A DNA stretch of 57,756 nucleotides, taken from assembly GCA_028288675.1 (NCBI GenBank), contig JAQBNG010000107.1:1-57756 (forward strand), in the 5' to 3' direction. Shown one piece after another: positions 9,046 through 18,813 of the stretch. This stretch comes from Flavisolibacter sp. GTDB lineage: Bacteria > Bacteroidota > Bacteroidia > Chitinophagales > Chitinophagaceae. The position numbers and the translations under genes are program-made. Under the pieces are notes generated by a model. That model saw only the letters and a program-made list of their open reading frames with translations. It had not been told where the DNA came from and did not search any database. Each line of letters begins with the position of its first letter. Position 1 is the first letter of the stretch.

Positions 9046-10128
9046 ATGAACATAATAGTAAAGCCTGTTATTGGAATCAGTTGCGGAGACATTAATGGCA
9101 TTGGACCAGAGGTAATTATTAAAACCTTTGCCGACCACCGGATTTTAGATCACTGCACTCCAGTGATTTTCGCTTCTAATAAATTGATAAACTTCTATCG
9201 AAAAGTGGTGCCCGATGTACATTTCAATTATCAAAGTGTCAAAGATTTTTCTAAAGTAAGCCCCAAGCAAATCAACCTTATCCATTCCTGGGAAGAAGAC
9301 GTTGCTATTAGCCCCGGACAACTAACCGATGTTGGCGGACGCTATGCGGTGAAGTCATTGCTGGCCGCCGCCGATGCTATAAAGGCCGGTCATATACAAG
9401 GTTTGGTAACAGCACCTATTCATAAAAAAAATGTACAGAGCGATGAGTTTTCCTACACCGGCCATACGCCTTTTTTAAAAGATGTTGCCGGCGCTAAAGA
9501 TGTCTTAATGTTATTGTACGATGCACATCTTAGAGTGGGTTTGGTAACTGAACATCTGCCTGTGAAAGAAGTGGCGGGTAGTATTACGAAAGAAAGCATT
9601 CTTTCTAAACTTCACTTATTGCACCAAAGCCTGCGCAAAGATTTTGGTATTGACAAACCAAAGATTGCCGTGTTAGGATTGAATCCACATGCCGGGGATG
9701 AAGGACTAATTGGTGATGAAGAAGAAAAAATTATTGCTCCCGCTATTAAAGAAGCGAAAAATAAGATGCTGGTATATGGGCCTTTTAGCGCCGATGCTTT
9801 TTTTGCGCGGGCCAGTTATACAAAGTTCGATGCCGTATTAGCCATGTACCATGACCAGGGGTTGATACCATTTAAAACAATTGCCGTTGGCGATGGCGTA
9901 AATTATACAGCCGGCTTAAATTTTGTTCGCACCTCACCCGACCACGGAACCGCCTTTGATATTGCCGGTAAAAACATAGCTGATGCAACTTCATTTACCA
10001 CGGCTGTTTTTGAATGTATAGATATTATTAACCGCAGAAAGGAGTATGAAGAAAGGAATAGAAATCCGTTGAGGAAAATAACAGCGGAGGTGTTGAAGAA
10101 TGTGGTGGATGAGAGAATTGAGGAATAG
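9046..10128 (+). CDS. pdxA: 4-hydroxythreonine-4-phosphate dehydrogenase
   Basis: A 360-residue PdxA, which oxidises 4-phosphohydroxy-L-threonine in the DXP-dependent branch of pyridoxal phosphate synthesis. Motifs: PVIGISCGDINGIGPEVI at the N-terminus, TAPIHK, YTGHTPFLKD (metal-binding His), NPHAGDEG and AMYHDQGLIPFKT. Length fits the family. The start at 9046 places the GIGPE motif at the normal distance. The gene stands alone on the plus strand between the decayed repeat cassette and the convergent LolA-like gene. Confidence 0.93.
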   Translation: MNIIVKPVIGISCGDINGIGPEVIIKTFADHRILDHCTPVIFASNKLINFYRKVVPDVHFNYQSVKDFSKVSPKQINLIHSWEEDVAISPGQLTDVGGRYAVKSLLAAADAIKAGHIQGLVTAPIHKKNVQSDEFSYTGHTPFLKDVAGAKDVLMLLYDAHLRVGLVTEHLPVKEVAGSITKESILSKLHLLHQSLRKDFGIDKPKIAVLGLNPHAGDEGLIGDEEEKIIAPAIKEAKNKMLVYGPFSADAFFARASYTKFDAVLAMYHDQGLIPFKTIAVGDGVNYTAGLNFVRTSPDHGTAFDIAGKNIADATSFTTAVFECIDIINRRKEYEERNRNPLRKITAEVLKNVVDERIEE

Positions 10129-10170
10129 CACTTTACCCTCACCTTTACAATTGTAACACCGTGCAGCTTC

Positions 10171-10860
10171 TCACAAAAAGTTCTTCTCATCTACCCCTTT
10201 ATTAATCTTATAGCTCTCATACAAAATAGTCACGCTTCCTTTCTTGTTCTTAGCCTTATCCTCAACAGGCTTTGCACCGCCTTTTTCATACTCAAACGTA
10301 ATGCCCTTGGGTAGTTTATAGTCTTTGGTGTTGAAGGAGAAAACAACTTTATCTGGTAAGCCCCAGGCGGTGTATTTGCGGTAGCTCATTCCTACTTCGT
10401 AACTGCCACTTTCTTTTGTATTTACCACAGCTTTACGAATAACCGCCGCATTTTCATCAATGTATAAAGTAGATAAAACCACGTCCCCTATTTCGTCAGT
10501 TGGTATCAGTTTTATAATAGTTGTTGTTACACCATCAACTACACCTTTGCCACCTGGGATAGTTTGATAGTTGCCAACCGGCAGCAAGGATGCTGTATTC
10601 ACACTCACGCCACCTTTAGGCAGGATAGAAATGCCGCCGGCTTTTTTTACTTTAAACTTATTAGGCTTTTTAAAATAGATGGTAACATCTGATTCGGCAG
10701 CATTGATAAAAGATACATCAAGCTTCATTTTACCGGAAGCTTCATAGTCGGTAACCGTATTCAATTTAGCTTTTACTTTTTGCAGTAAGGCTTCTTCCTT
10801 TTGCGCAAATAAAGTACTGGTAAAAAGAAAAGAGCAGCAGAATAACAAAAAAATTTTCAT
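10171..10860 (-). CDS. LolA-like periplasmic lipoprotein carrier
   Basis: A 229-residue exported protein with a signal peptide (residues 1-19, ending LFAQ). The mature part has the fold signature of LolA/outer-membrane lipoprotein-sorting proteins: VKAKLNTVTDYEASGKMK, a hydrophobic-ligand beta sheet with FKKPNKFKVKK, and a late WGLPDKVVF segment. It starts 10 nt after the ABC-2 permease stop, so the three genes form one minus-strand operon. Transfer of lipoproteins or another lipid cargo across the periplasm is inferred from fold similarity. Confidence 0.75.
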   Translation of the reverse strand: MKIFLLFCCSFLFTSTLFAQKEEALLQKVKAKLNTVTDYEASGKMKLDVSFINAAESDVTIYFKKPNKFKVKKAGGISILPKGGVSVNTASLLPVGNYQTIPGGKGVVDGVTTTIIKLIPTDEIGDVVLSTLYIDENAAVIRKAVVNTKESGSYEVGMSYRKYTAWGLPDKVVFSFNTKDYKLPKGITFEYEKGGAKPVEDKAKNKKGSVTILYESYKINKGVDEKNFL

Positions 10861-10870
10861 AGAAAATTAT

Positions 10871-11710
10871 TTACGATAACACATCTTTTTTACGAAAGAA
10901 ATAGACGGCCAAAGAAACAAACAGAATAATGTGCAACACCAGTATACCAGCCGACTTTAACACTTCCCGCAAATCAACCGGGTTGTCAAAAAAACCTTTC
11001 CAATTAAGCATATGATTAGTAAAAAGATAAGGCTTGAGAGCATTGAAAATAGGAATGTCCATAGTGGTTAAAATCGTGGCTACAATTACTACGCTCATGG
11101 CAGCAATAATTGGCCCGATGCTATTATCTGCAAATACGGAAAACAGGAAAGCAACTGCTGCCACGGTGATCATGGAAAGCGCTGCAAATCCGTACGCTGC
11201 AGCATAACGCCACAACACATCCGTCTTATCAAGCAAGATGAACATATCGCTTTTCTGCACCATCAAATCGCTAACACCAAATAGCGCCACCGAAACACCT
11301 AACCCAAGTACCGCCATAAAAGTGAGTAGCAATAGGGTATAGATAGAAGAAGCCAAAAATTTACTCAGTATCAATCCTGTTCTGCTGATTGGTTTAGTGA
11401 CTAATAAACGCAGTGTTCCCATATTGGCTTCACCGGCCACTGCATCACCGGCCACAAGACAAATAAGCAGCGGCACATGCACCAGCAGTGTGTGAAGAAT
11501 TAAATAAAAAACAAAATAACCATTGAGCTTATTGCCTTCAATTTCAAAGGCGGTATTGATGTTGCCCAGCATAAACTCCAGGTAGCTTTCCCCATCGGAG
11601 TACATGGCTAGTTGAATCAAAATAATGATGGCCCCGATAGCAGCAAACGCAATATAAGTGCGGGACTTTTTAAAAATTTTAAAGAGCTCAATTCGGGTAA
11701 GTGTCCACAT
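10871..11710 (-). CDS. ABC-2 type transporter permease
   Basis: A 279-residue inner-membrane permease with about six hydrophobic segments (near residues 20-40, 68-88, 110-145, 165-195, 200-220 and 250-270). The segment GEANMGTLRLLVTKPISRTGLI between the second and third helices is the classic ABC-2 sequence. Its 5' end overlaps the ATPase gene by 23 nt and the LolA-like gene follows by 10 nt. The substrate is unknown. Pairing with a LolA-like protein hints at envelope transport, but this is not a LolCE-type permease. Confidence 0.85.
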   Translation of the reverse strand: MWTLTRIELFKIFKKSRTYIAFAAIGAIIILIQLAMYSDGESYLEFMLGNINTAFEIEGNKLNGYFVFYLILHTLLVHVPLLICLVAGDAVAGEANMGTLRLLVTKPISRTGLILSKFLASSIYTLLLLTFMAVLGLGVSVALFGVSDLMVQKSDMFILLDKTDVLWRYAAAYGFAALSMITVAAVAFLFSVFADNSIGPIIAAMSVVIVATILTTMDIPIFNALKPYLFTNHMLNWKGFFDNPVDLREVLKSAGILVLHIILFVSLAVYFFRKKDVLS

Positions 11711-12617
11711 GCTGGTTAGCTGTTGTGAGTGATAAAAAATAATCTTCCAGGGAATGTTTACTGCGCAGGGAGAAAACTTCTACCCCGTTTTGCACCAAAA
11801 AAGTGTTGAGTGCAGGCACTTCGGCACGGTGCATTTTCAACAGGATGCCATTGCCGTTTTGGAGGTAAGTACTCCAGCGGTTTTGCAATAACAACTTTTT
11901 GGTTTCTGCATCATTCGCTGTTTCCAATTGTACCAGCGTATCGCTGGGATGCAGCAAATCTTCTGCTTTCCCTTCGGCTACCTTTTTGCCTTTATCAATA
12001 ATCAGCATGGAGTCGGCCATCACCTCTATTTCGCTCAACAGGTGCGATGAAACAAAAATGGTTTTGCCTTCGTCTTTACTAAGCGATAGAATTAAGTTGC
12101 GAACATCGGCTATACCCTGTGGATCTAAACCATTGGTAGGTTCATCTAAAATTATCAGTTGGGGATTATTTACAAGGGCGCAGGCGATACCGAGGCGTTG
12201 CTTCATGCCCTGCGAAAAAGTTTTTACTTTACTGGTGGCTCTTTCGGCTAAGCCTACTCTTTCTAATTGGCGCAGCAACTCTTGTTTGGTAAGCCTTACG
12301 CCACTAAGCCTTGCCATGATGCTGATGTTTTCGAGAGCTGTTAAATATTTATACAGATCGGGCTTTTCAATGATGGCGCCGGTTTGTCGCAGCACTTCTT
12401 TGCGGTGATGGAGAAGGTCTTTACCAAGAATAGAAACACTGCCTGATGTAGGCTGGATTAATGTGAGCAACATGCGGATAGTAGTAGATTTACCGGCTCC
12501 ATTTTGTCCTAAAAAACCATACACTTCTCCTTTCGGTACAGAAAAAGAAAGATCATCAACAGCAGTAACTTCTTTAAAAACTTTTGTCAACCCTTTTACG
12601 TCAATAATAAAAGACAT
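11688..12617 (-). CDS. ABC transporter ATP-binding protein
   Basis: A 309-residue ATPase partner of the permease. Walker A is GQNGAGKST, the signature motif is FSQGMKQRLGIA, Walker B is LIILDEPTNGLDPQG, and the switch His lies in FVSSHLLSE. A longer open frame extends to 12734, but the start at 12617 (MSFIIDVKGLTKVF) is preferred: it begins the conserved domain at the usual place and follows a TACTTTTG box by 5 nt, and the upstream 39 codons look like intergenic sequence. The C-terminal 80 residues form the usual DrrA/CcmA-type tail. Confidence 0.9.
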   Translation of the reverse strand: MSFIIDVKGLTKVFKEVTAVDDLSFSVPKGEVYGFLGQNGAGKSTTIRMLLTLIQPTSGSVSILGKDLLHHRKEVLRQTGAIIEKPDLYKYLTALENISIMARLSGVRLTKQELLRQLERVGLAERATSKVKTFSQGMKQRLGIACALVNNPQLIILDEPTNGLDPQGIADVRNLILSLSKDEGKTIFVSSHLLSEIEVMADSMLIIDKGKKVAEGKAEDLLHPSDTLVQLETANDAETKKLLLQNRWSTYLQNGNGILLKMHRAEVPALNTFLVQNGVEVFSLRSKHSLEDYFLSLTTANQHVDTYPN

Positions 12618-12622
12618 GGGTG

Positions 12623-12630
12623 CAAAAGTA
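12623..12630 (-). promoter_or_regulatory. -7 box adjacent to ABC ATPase start
   Basis: TACTTTTG on the minus strand matches TAnnTTTG and ends 5 nt before the chosen ATG at 12617. Confidence 0.5.
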
Positions 12631-12850
12631 GGACTGGAACAACCGAATATTGAACAGACGAACAAGGAATAATGAATGAAGAATGGAAAGGCAAACAGCC
12701 AAATACAGAACAGCCGAACGTAGGGACACGGCATGACGTGCTCTGAAAAAGCATGAAATGAAACAGATGATCGGAAGAATAAAGAATTCAGAAGAACGAA
12801 GGAAAATGCAGTAATAGAAGACTCCCCTCAGGGGGGATGGGTCTCCGGAT

Positions 12851-13795
12851 TTAAAACCTGACGGCTTTCCGGTGCAGCAATACATCCCGTTCTTCGGTTA
12901 TTAAATTAAGCATGCTTTCCAGTTCGGCCACGCGGCGTAATTCGTTTTTAAGCTTACGGTTAGACTCGCTCATTTGCTGTATATCGCTGTTGATCTCTTC
13001 TAAAAACTGTACTTTCTTTTTAAGCTGCTGGCGTTGCAGGTTGGCTTCAGAAAGCTTATCCTCAGCTTCATTTAGCATCTCATGAATACGGCCGTTTTCC
13101 AACATAAGTTCACGGGCCTTTTCTTCTTTTTTCAGCACGGTCTTTTCTAATTGCTCGTTCGATTGTTCAAGGCTATCAATCTTTATTGATAGTTCTGCGG
13201 CCTGCCATCCCTGTTGCTCCATCTTTTGCACTTTCAGCTGCAGTTCTTCGTAACCCGACTGCACTTCTTCAAAATGGGCTTGCAACTTCTGGGTTAACTC
13301 GCTTTGCTGGCGAAGCTCTTTTAGCTCGGCTTCTTTTTTATTTAACTGGAACTGTAATTCTTCTATTTCTATGGTGGAAGAGGATGCGAAATTTTTCTCT
13401 TCCACGTCATCAGCATACCCGTCAAAATCTTCACTGATTTTTTTATCGCCTTTTATCGCAGTTATCTGGTTAATAGCCCTTGTCAGTTCCAATTGCTGTA
13501 ATTGCAACATTCCCCTAAGCTCTTTTATTTCGCTCTTTGTTTCATCGTCACCGGCAAAACTTTGGTAAGCTTTGGCAGACGGCTTTTTAAGGGGCTCTTT
13601 TCCAGCAGGCACAATAAACCCGTCGCGGTCAAATCCCATGCTAAAACGAGTTTTCTTCTTTTTTGTTTGAGGCAATAAACTTTCGAGTCTTTTTTGGCTC
13701 GCTATAAAAAAGCGCACTGCCAGTAAAAAGGCCAAGACAGCCAATAAAAAAACAGCGATTTCCAAAAAAGTAAATGGGGTAGCCAGTAGTTGCAT
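12851..13795 (-). CDS. Membrane-anchored coiled-coil protein
   Basis: A 314-residue protein with one N-terminal transmembrane helix (about residues 9-32), a basic stretch (KKKKTRF), a low-complexity linker, then long heptad-rich coiled coil from about residue 85 to 305 (for example ELQFQLNKKEAELKELRQQ). No catalytic motif is seen. The cytoplasmic coiled coil suggests a scaffold or structural role. It lies in the same direction as pyrH upstream and the ABC operon downstream, but gaps of about 70 and 230 nt argue against tight coupling. Confidence 0.75.
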   Translation of the reverse strand: MQLLATPFTFLEIAVFLLAVLAFLLAVRFFIASQKRLESLLPQTKKKKTRFSMGFDRDGFIVPAGKEPLKKPSAKAYQSFAGDDETKSEIKELRGMLQLQQLELTRAINQITAIKGDKKISEDFDGYADDVEEKNFASSSTIEIEELQFQLNKKEAELKELRQQSELTQKLQAHFEEVQSGYEELQLKVQKMEQQGWQAAELSIKIDSLEQSNEQLEKTVLKKEEKARELMLENGRIHEMLNEAEDKLSEANLQRQQLKKKVQFLEEINSDIQQMSESNRKLKNELRRVAELESMLNLITEERDVLLHRKAVRF

Positions 13796-13866
13796 GCAGT
13801 TAGTCCGGTAAGTGATTGGCTGACAAGCTAAGTATTTTTATTAGAACTTAATAGGTAGATCTACGA

Positions 13867-14580
13867 TCAGGCGGTAACTAAAGTACCAACTTTTTCGCCG
13901 GCTACTACGCGAAGCAGGTTTCCGGGTTTGTTCATATCAAAAACTACAATGGGTAAATTATTTTCCATGCAAAGCGTAAACGCCGTCATGTCCATTACAT
14001 TTAGCTTTTGCGAGATACATTCATCAAAGGTGATTTTGCCGTACTTGGTAGCAGTTGGATCTTTTTCCGGGTCGGCATTGTAAATGCCATCTACCCTTGT
14101 GCCTTTCATAATTACTTCAGCTTTTATTTCAATAGCTCTTAATGAACCAGCAGTATCGGTAGTAAAATATGGGTTACCTGTGCCAGCGCCAAAAATTACT
14201 ACCCTTCCCTTCTCTACGTGGCGTATGGCACGGCGACGGATATAAGGTTCAGCAATTTGTTCCATTTTAATAGCGCTTTGCAAACGGGTGTACACACCAA
14301 TTTTTTCTAAGCCAGCCTGCAGCGCCATGCCATTGATAACCGTAGCCAGCATTCCCATGTAATCGCCGTGCGCCCGTTCAATACCTGTTTCGGCTTCGTT
14401 CATGCCGCGGTAAATATTGCCACCGCCAATTACTATCGCCACCTGCACACCTAACTCTGTAATGGATTTTATGTCCTGGGCATATTGGTTAATGACACTT
14501 GTATCGAAGCCAAAGCTTTTGTCGCCCATTAACGATTCGCCGGAAAGTTTTAAAAGGATGCGTTTGTATTTAGGAAGCAT
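13867..14580 (-). CDS. pyrH: UMP kinase
   Basis: A 237-residue bacterial UMP kinase that phosphorylates UMP to UDP in pyrimidine nucleotide synthesis. Motifs: [11 protein letters not shown] (P-loop-like Lys/Gly region), [24 protein letters not shown] and the late [19 protein letters not shown]. The open frame runs upstream to 14847, but the start at 14580 ([14 protein letters not shown]) gives family length and the extra 89 residues do not look like the family. A TATCTTCG sequence about 20 nt upstream resembles a -7 box. Confidence 0.95.
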   Translation of the reverse strand: MLPKYKRILLKLSGESLMGDKSFGFDTSVINQYAQDIKSITELGVQVAIVIGGGNIYRGMNEAETGIERAHGDYMGMLATVINGMALQAGLEKIGVYTRLQSAIKMEQIAEPYIRRRAIRHVEKGRVVIFGAGTGNPYFTTDTAGSLRAIEIKAEVIMKGTRVDGIYNADPEKDPTATKYGKITFDECISQKLNVMDMTAFTLCMENNLPIVVFDMNKPGNLLRVVAGEKVGTLVTA

Positions 14581-14894
14581 AGTTTTTTTCTTAGCGTACG
14601 AAGATAGGGGGTTTGGGATTTGAAGTTTATGCCTGTTGTATGAAGCAAAATTCTTTTGGCAATTACTTTGTTTTATGATAGGCTTGTATGCATTACTGGT
14701 ATTGAATACCTGCACTATCACTTTTGTTTTGTACCCGGCAAAAGCAGCGGTGCGATTGGCAATATGCCGAAAATTTGCTTTTGCTGGCAGAACAAAACGG
14801 CTTACCATCTTTATGTCAGCTTCCAACCTGCCAAACCTGGTGTACATATTACATACAGAAAATTGTCACGATCAATTTCTTATTTGTTCACCTA
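14581..14894. other. 314-nt gap upstream of pyrH
   Basis: Short open frames on both strands cross this stretch, but none has a recognisable family, signal peptide or conserved start context. It probably holds the pyrH promoter and the 3' flank of the M48 gene. Confidence 0.4.
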
Positions 14895-16358
14895 CTATTG
14901 TCCAAATACTTTAATCAACGTTCCCTGCGCAACCCTGTCGGTAAGGTTTATGCCATTTAGTATGGCCAGTTCCGTTAATCTCCCGGCAGGCACATTTAAT
15001 TTACGTAACACCTGCTCCGCAGTTCCTGCACTGGTTACTGTTTTCACACGAATGCGTTCGGGTTTTTTATTAAGCTTTGAAGCATCGGTTAACGTTTTAA
15101 AGTTTTCCATCGCATACGTAAAGTAGGAGGTGTAGGCACTAAAATCCTGTGATGAGGATACACCTATCAGATGATAGATACTGCCGCCGTACTGAATAAA
15201 AGTAGATAGGGTTCTTACAGGGGCCGCCGCTTGCTGTTGCTGCTGTTGTTGCGGTTCTTGCGGTTGTTGCTGGGCCTCTACCATAAGTGCCGGCAAACCA
15301 TTAACTGTTATTTCTCTTGAACCTATACTTTGAAGCCCAAATTGCTGCAAGGCAGTGCTGGCAGCTTGTTGCAGGTTATTACCCGATGCAAGTGTAAGTA
15401 TCAATAAAGCTTTGCCATCCTTTGGCGCCATCTGCACCTGCTGTGGACTATTTTGAAAAGCCCAGCCCGAAGGAACAGGAAACTGAAATTTTAGTACAGG
15501 ATGATAAAAAACTCCGGCTTCTAAAAACCCTTCCCTCGGATCTTCGCCATATACCATGCCTTCTATCAGCCGCAAATAACTTTCGCGGGACACTTTAGGG
15601 TTAGCCAATCCTGTTTTTTGTTTCCATTCTGTAGCTAATTGGGCTACCGTTTGATTTCTTTCGCCGGGGTCGGGGTGAGTGGATAAAAGGTTAGGCAACG
15701 CCTCTCCCTGTTGTTCTCCCTGTCGTTTAAGGGTATTGAAAAACGTGGCCATTTCATTCGCATCGTAGCCGGCTTTTGTAGAATATTCAACGCCTAATCT
15801 ATCGGCTTCCCGCTCTGCATCGCGACTGTTTTTTAGCAGTAATAGTCCCAGGCCCTGGGAAGCTTGTTCGGCAAAACGACCAAAGGTTGGTGATATAATA
15901 AGGCCCGCTAAAAGCCCTACCTGTCCAAGCGTTGCATTGCGTTGCTGTATTACAGTATGGCGGGCGGCTATATGCCCTAACTCATGGCCAAGTACGCCTT
16001 CAAACTGTGCCTCGTTATTAAAATGGGCCATGATACCCCTGGTGAAATAAACATACCCTGGAATAGCAAACGCATTAATGACATCGGAGTTTACTACCCT
16101 GAACTCATAATCAATATCAGCACGGTGTGAAAGTGCTGCCAGCTCCTGCCCCTTTTGCCGCATGTAGCGTTGAAGGGCCGAGTCTTCGTAGAGACCAAAT
16201 TGCGCAACAATCTGCGGATCGGCTTCTTTGCCCATAGCCAATTCCTGTTCGGTGGACATGGTTACTATTTGCCGCTTACCGGTTACCGGGTTACGGGCAC
16301 AATTACTTATTACCACCACCGAAGCAGCCAGTAAAAGGGGAAGGATAAATTTTTTCAT
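14895..16358 (-). CDS. M48 family metalloprotease, lipoprotein
   Basis: A 487-residue lipoprotein protease. The signal peptide ends at a lipobox with Cys20 (VISNCAR). The zinc site is HELGH (residues 125-129), with the third ligand in DAEREADRLG. The region after the catalytic domain resembles M48 proteins of the BepA/LoiP kind but without clear TPR repeats. A Gln-rich linker follows (QQPQEPQQQQQQQ), and the last 45 residues (LNVPAGRLTELAILNG...GTLIKV) look like a LysM-type fold. A role in outer-membrane protein quality control is known for relatives and inferred here. Confidence 0.88.
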   Translation of the reverse strand: MKKFILPLLLAASVVVISNCARNPVTGKRQIVTMSTEQELAMGKEADPQIVAQFGLYEDSALQRYMRQKGQELAALSHRADIDYEFRVVNSDVINAFAIPGYVYFTRGIMAHFNNEAQFEGVLGHELGHIAARHTVIQQRNATLGQVGLLAGLIISPTFGRFAEQASQGLGLLLLKNSRDAEREADRLGVEYSTKAGYDANEMATFFNTLKRQGEQQGEALPNLLSTHPDPGERNQTVAQLATEWKQKTGLANPKVSRESYLRLIEGMVYGEDPREGFLEAGVFYHPVLKFQFPVPSGWAFQNSPQQVQMAPKDGKALLILTLASGNNLQQAASTALQQFGLQSIGSREITVNGLPALMVEAQQQPQEPQQQQQQQAAAPVRTLSTFIQYGGSIYHLIGVSSSQDFSAYTSYFTYAMENFKTLTDASKLNKKPERIRVKTVTSAGTAEQVLRKLNVPAGRLTELAILNGINLTDRVAQGTLIKVFGQ

Positions 16359-16585
16359 TTTAAAAAGCTTTCAGATTAATAATTTGTAAGAGCACAGATA
16401 CAAACTCTACACTTGCAACAGCAATGCCAGCAAAAACTCCCCGCCATCTGCCCCGATATTGATGCGTATCTGCTGAATTTGTCAACAGTTGATAAGCCGT
16501 TTTTTATTCTTTATGTAAAAGAAAAACCATTTCATACCATCCCTTATTACCCATACTTTTAATATGAGGTAACTATACAAAAAAC

Positions 16586-16840
16586 ATGAAAAAGTTAGCT
16601 ATACTGATGCTATGCCTGGTAGCCTTTGCCGGTGTGCAGGGGCAAAATAGAGCAATGTTGCGAGGTGACGGCGCAGCCAAACTTTTTAGCCGCAAAGTGA
16701 CCATTGATATTGATAATGCCGAAGAGCGTAAATGGATATCGTTTAAAGGCACCCGCATCAAAGATGAATTAGGCAAGGTGAAATCATTTAACTCTGTGAT
16801 AGATGCGATGAATTTTCTGGGCCGTTCCGGCTGGCAATAG
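16586..16840 (+). CDS. Small secreted protein of unknown function
   Basis: An 84-residue protein with a signal peptide (residues 1-19, ending GVQGQ). The mature 65 residues contain two basic-acidic blocks and end in AMNFLGRSGWQ. The family was not recognised, but the composition is coding-like and the start is well placed. It stands alone, divergent from the M48 gene. Confidence 0.65.
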   Translation: MKKLAILMLCLVAFAGVQGQNRAMLRGDGAAKLFSRKVTIDIDNAEERKWISFKGTRIKDELGKVKSFNSVIDAMNFLGRSGWQ

Positions 16841-17216
16841 TGAATGCTTTCCTGGTAACGGAAGGCTCGCAGTTAGTATATCACTATATTTAAAAAAGGA
16901 ATTTGATTAGAGTGAACTAACCGATGAGCAGGCCAAAAATCAGAGTAAGAAAGGCATTTGAAGTACGTAACTACCGGAAATATTTAAATACATAAACCGA
17001 AAATCAGATGTTGGTTCCTTCACAATATTGTACAACCTGCATGACAGCATTTTAAAATATCACAACTGTCATTTTGTTCCTGAAACCCTTATCAATAGAT
17101 CGTTTCAGCCCCAACTTCCGTCTGATTTCAATTGTTTGTTACAAGGCTGTTAAGTCCTTTGCTGATACACAATTCAGGCACTTCGTTTGACCTTCTGTAC
17201 AAAACAATTTAAGTAT
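16841..17216. other. 376-nt gap without a supported gene
   Basis: AT-rich sequence with only very short open frames. No hairpin of note and no clear TAnnTTTG box with a well-spaced -33 element were found before the lipoprotein gene at 17217. Confidence 0.4.
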
Positions 17217-17852
17217 ATGAAGAGAATGATTGGGGTTGCTCTATTGGCAGTTACCGGCCTTGCCTTATTGAGCGGTTGCAAAAAAGACCCTTTGCAAAAC
17301 ATGACAGAAGATGAAAGCCGGATCTATATTACAAACCGCGACAGCACTGCTGCATTTGCCTCTTATAAAACCTATAGCATTGTTGATTCTGTTTCGGTAA
17401 TTGATAACAACAGGCTTACTGAAAAAGGTACGACATCCTGGGATTTACAGGTATTAACAGCAGTGCGCAATGCAATGCAGGCAAGAGGCTACATGAGGGT
17501 TGCTAATACACAGTCGCCTGACCTGGGTATTAATGTTAGCCGCTTGTATAATACCACTACCAACGTGGTAAATTTTAATGACTACTATGGCGGCTACGGC
17601 GGTTACTACGATCCATACTATTGGGGTTATAGCGGTTATGGGTACAACTTCCCTTCTTATGGTATTTACCAAAGCACAGAAGCTGCACTCTCCATTGATT
17701 TGCTTGACTTAAAAAACGCTTCTGCAAACAGAACTATTAAAGGTGTTTGGAACGGGTTAATTCGCGGATCGGGCATTTTTAGAAGCACTGCTGTTCAAAG
17801 CCAGGTGCAAGCCTTGTTCGATCAATCGCCTTATATAAAAACTGTACAATAA
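17217..17852 (+). CDS. DUF4136-type lipoprotein
   Basis: A 211-residue lipoprotein: the signal peptide ends ALLSGCKKD, with the lipid-modified Cys near residue 20. The body has the DUF4136 pattern: FASYKTYSIVDSV near the start, AVRNAMQARGYMRV, then a Gly/Tyr-rich loop (YGGYGGYYDPYYWGYSGYGY) and a late LSIDLLDLKNASANRTIKGVW. Function in the family is unknown. The annotated TTG at 17187 is less likely than ATG at 17217, which begins the signal peptide. It is 12 nt upstream of the beta-barrel gene and probably co-transcribed. Confidence 0.8.
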   Translation: MKRMIGVALLAVTGLALLSGCKKDPLQNMTEDESRIYITNRDSTAAFASYKTYSIVDSVSVIDNNRLTEKGTTSWDLQVLTAVRNAMQARGYMRVANTQSPDLGINVSRLYNTTTNVVNFNDYYGGYGGYYDPYYWGYSGYGYNFPSYGIYQSTEAALSIDLLDLKNASANRTIKGVWNGLIRGSGIFRSTAVQSQVQALFDQSPYIKTVQ

Positions 17853-17864
17853 AAATTAACAACG

Positions 17865-18485
17865 ATGAAATTTATCAAAATAAGTATTGCTCTTTTTGCT
17901 TTTATGATTTCCGCTACTGCCGTTCAGGCACAGAAAGGAAAGACAAGGCTGTCACTTGGTTATAATGTAGGCCTGCCAATGGGTTCTTTCAAGGACAATG
18001 TTTCTGAAACTTCGGTGCGTGGTTTTAAAGCCGATGTACTTCATGGTATCAATGACAAGTTATCAATTGGTTTTGGTACCGGTTACCAGGATTTTTATCA
18101 AAAGAATCCACGCCAGTTATACAAGCTTTCCGATGGCAGTGATATATCAGCCGTAGTAAGCCATTCTATTCAAACAATACCTCTTTTAGCGATGGCTAAA
18201 TACAGTTTTACTCCCGGCGCTGCCGTGCAGCCTTACGCAGCATTAGGCGTTGGTGGTAACCTTGTTTCCTACACAGAGTTGTTGGGTGAGTTTGGCCAGG
18301 AGCAGGCGAAGTTTGGCTTTGCGGCAAGACCCGAAGCCGGTGTATATATTCCGTTTAAGAAAACGGGCGAAGCTGGTTTAACAATAGGTGCATCTTATAA
18401 CGTAATGCCTTTTAACCAGGATGCCTTCAGCAACCTGAATCACCTTGGGCTTCATGCAGGTGTAACTATACCGTTGCGGAAATAA
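17865..18485 (+). CDS. Outer-membrane beta-barrel protein
   Basis: A 206-residue protein with a signal peptide (residues 1-22, ending AVQAQ) and alternating hydrophobic/polar strands typical of an eight-stranded barrel (for example RLSLGYNVGLPMGSF, LSIGFGTGYQDFY, AALGVGGNLVSYTE, GLTIGASYNVMPF). It ends in strand-like VTIPLRK. It follows the DUF4136 lipoprotein by 12 nt and is closed by a terminator at 18514, so the pair forms a two-gene envelope operon. Confidence 0.8.
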   Translation: MKFIKISIALFAFMISATAVQAQKGKTRLSLGYNVGLPMGSFKDNVSETSVRGFKADVLHGINDKLSIGFGTGYQDFYQKNPRQLYKLSDGSDISAVVSHSIQTIPLLAMAKYSFTPGAAVQPYAALGVGGNLVSYTELLGEFGQEQAKFGFAARPEAGVYIPFKKTGEAGLTIGASYNVMPFNQDAFSNLNHLGLHAGVTIPLRK

Positions 18486-18513
18486 TAAATGCATTTGTCA
18501 CCCCTCTTTTTAT

Positions 18514-18545
18514 AATCGTTGGCCTAAGCAGCCAACGATTTTTTA
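18514..18545 (+). terminator. Terminator after the beta-barrel gene
   Basis: AATCGTTGGC and GCCAACGATT pair perfectly around a 7-nt loop and are followed by a T-run. Confidence 0.85.
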
Positions 18546-18567
18546 TGTATTAGGAAAGGCGAAATGC

Positions 18568-18813
18568 CTATTCAAAAATTGCTTCCAGTGAAGCCACTAC
18601 CGCTTTGAGCAATTCAATATCTATTTTCTCAGAGGTATCTTTTTCAGGATCTATTAAGGCCCTCCATTCTCCCTGGTCATCCTTTTCAAACAATACTTTT
18701 GCCTCAGCTATTTCTACCTCTATTTTATACGTATAGCCTTGCGGTAAAAGGCGTGCTGTAAAGAAGCTTTCATTTCCTTTATAATCCACGGGGAGTTCAA
18801 AATCTTCGTTCAT
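18568..18813 (-). CDS. Small acidic protein of unknown function
   Basis: An 81-residue acidic protein without signal peptide or membrane segment. It reads as a compact beta domain (DYKGNESFFTARLLPQGYTYKIEVEI) followed by an acidic helix (LLKAVVASLEAIFE). Codon and residue use look genuine and the gene is isolated, convergent with the barrel gene. The family was not recognised. Confidence 0.65.
   Translation of the reverse strand: MNEDFELPVDYKGNESFFTARLLPQGYTYKIEVEIAEAKVLFEKDDQGEWRALIDPEKDTSEKIDIELLKAVVASLEAIFE

Noticed and set aside
8742-9095. 117-codon plus-strand open frame
   Set aside because: It runs through the dead minus-strand four-helix-bundle gene and into pdxA in another frame.
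15232-15285. CAG/CTG-type repeat in the M48 gene
   Set aside because: It encodes an ordinary Gln-rich linker and is not a separate repeat element.
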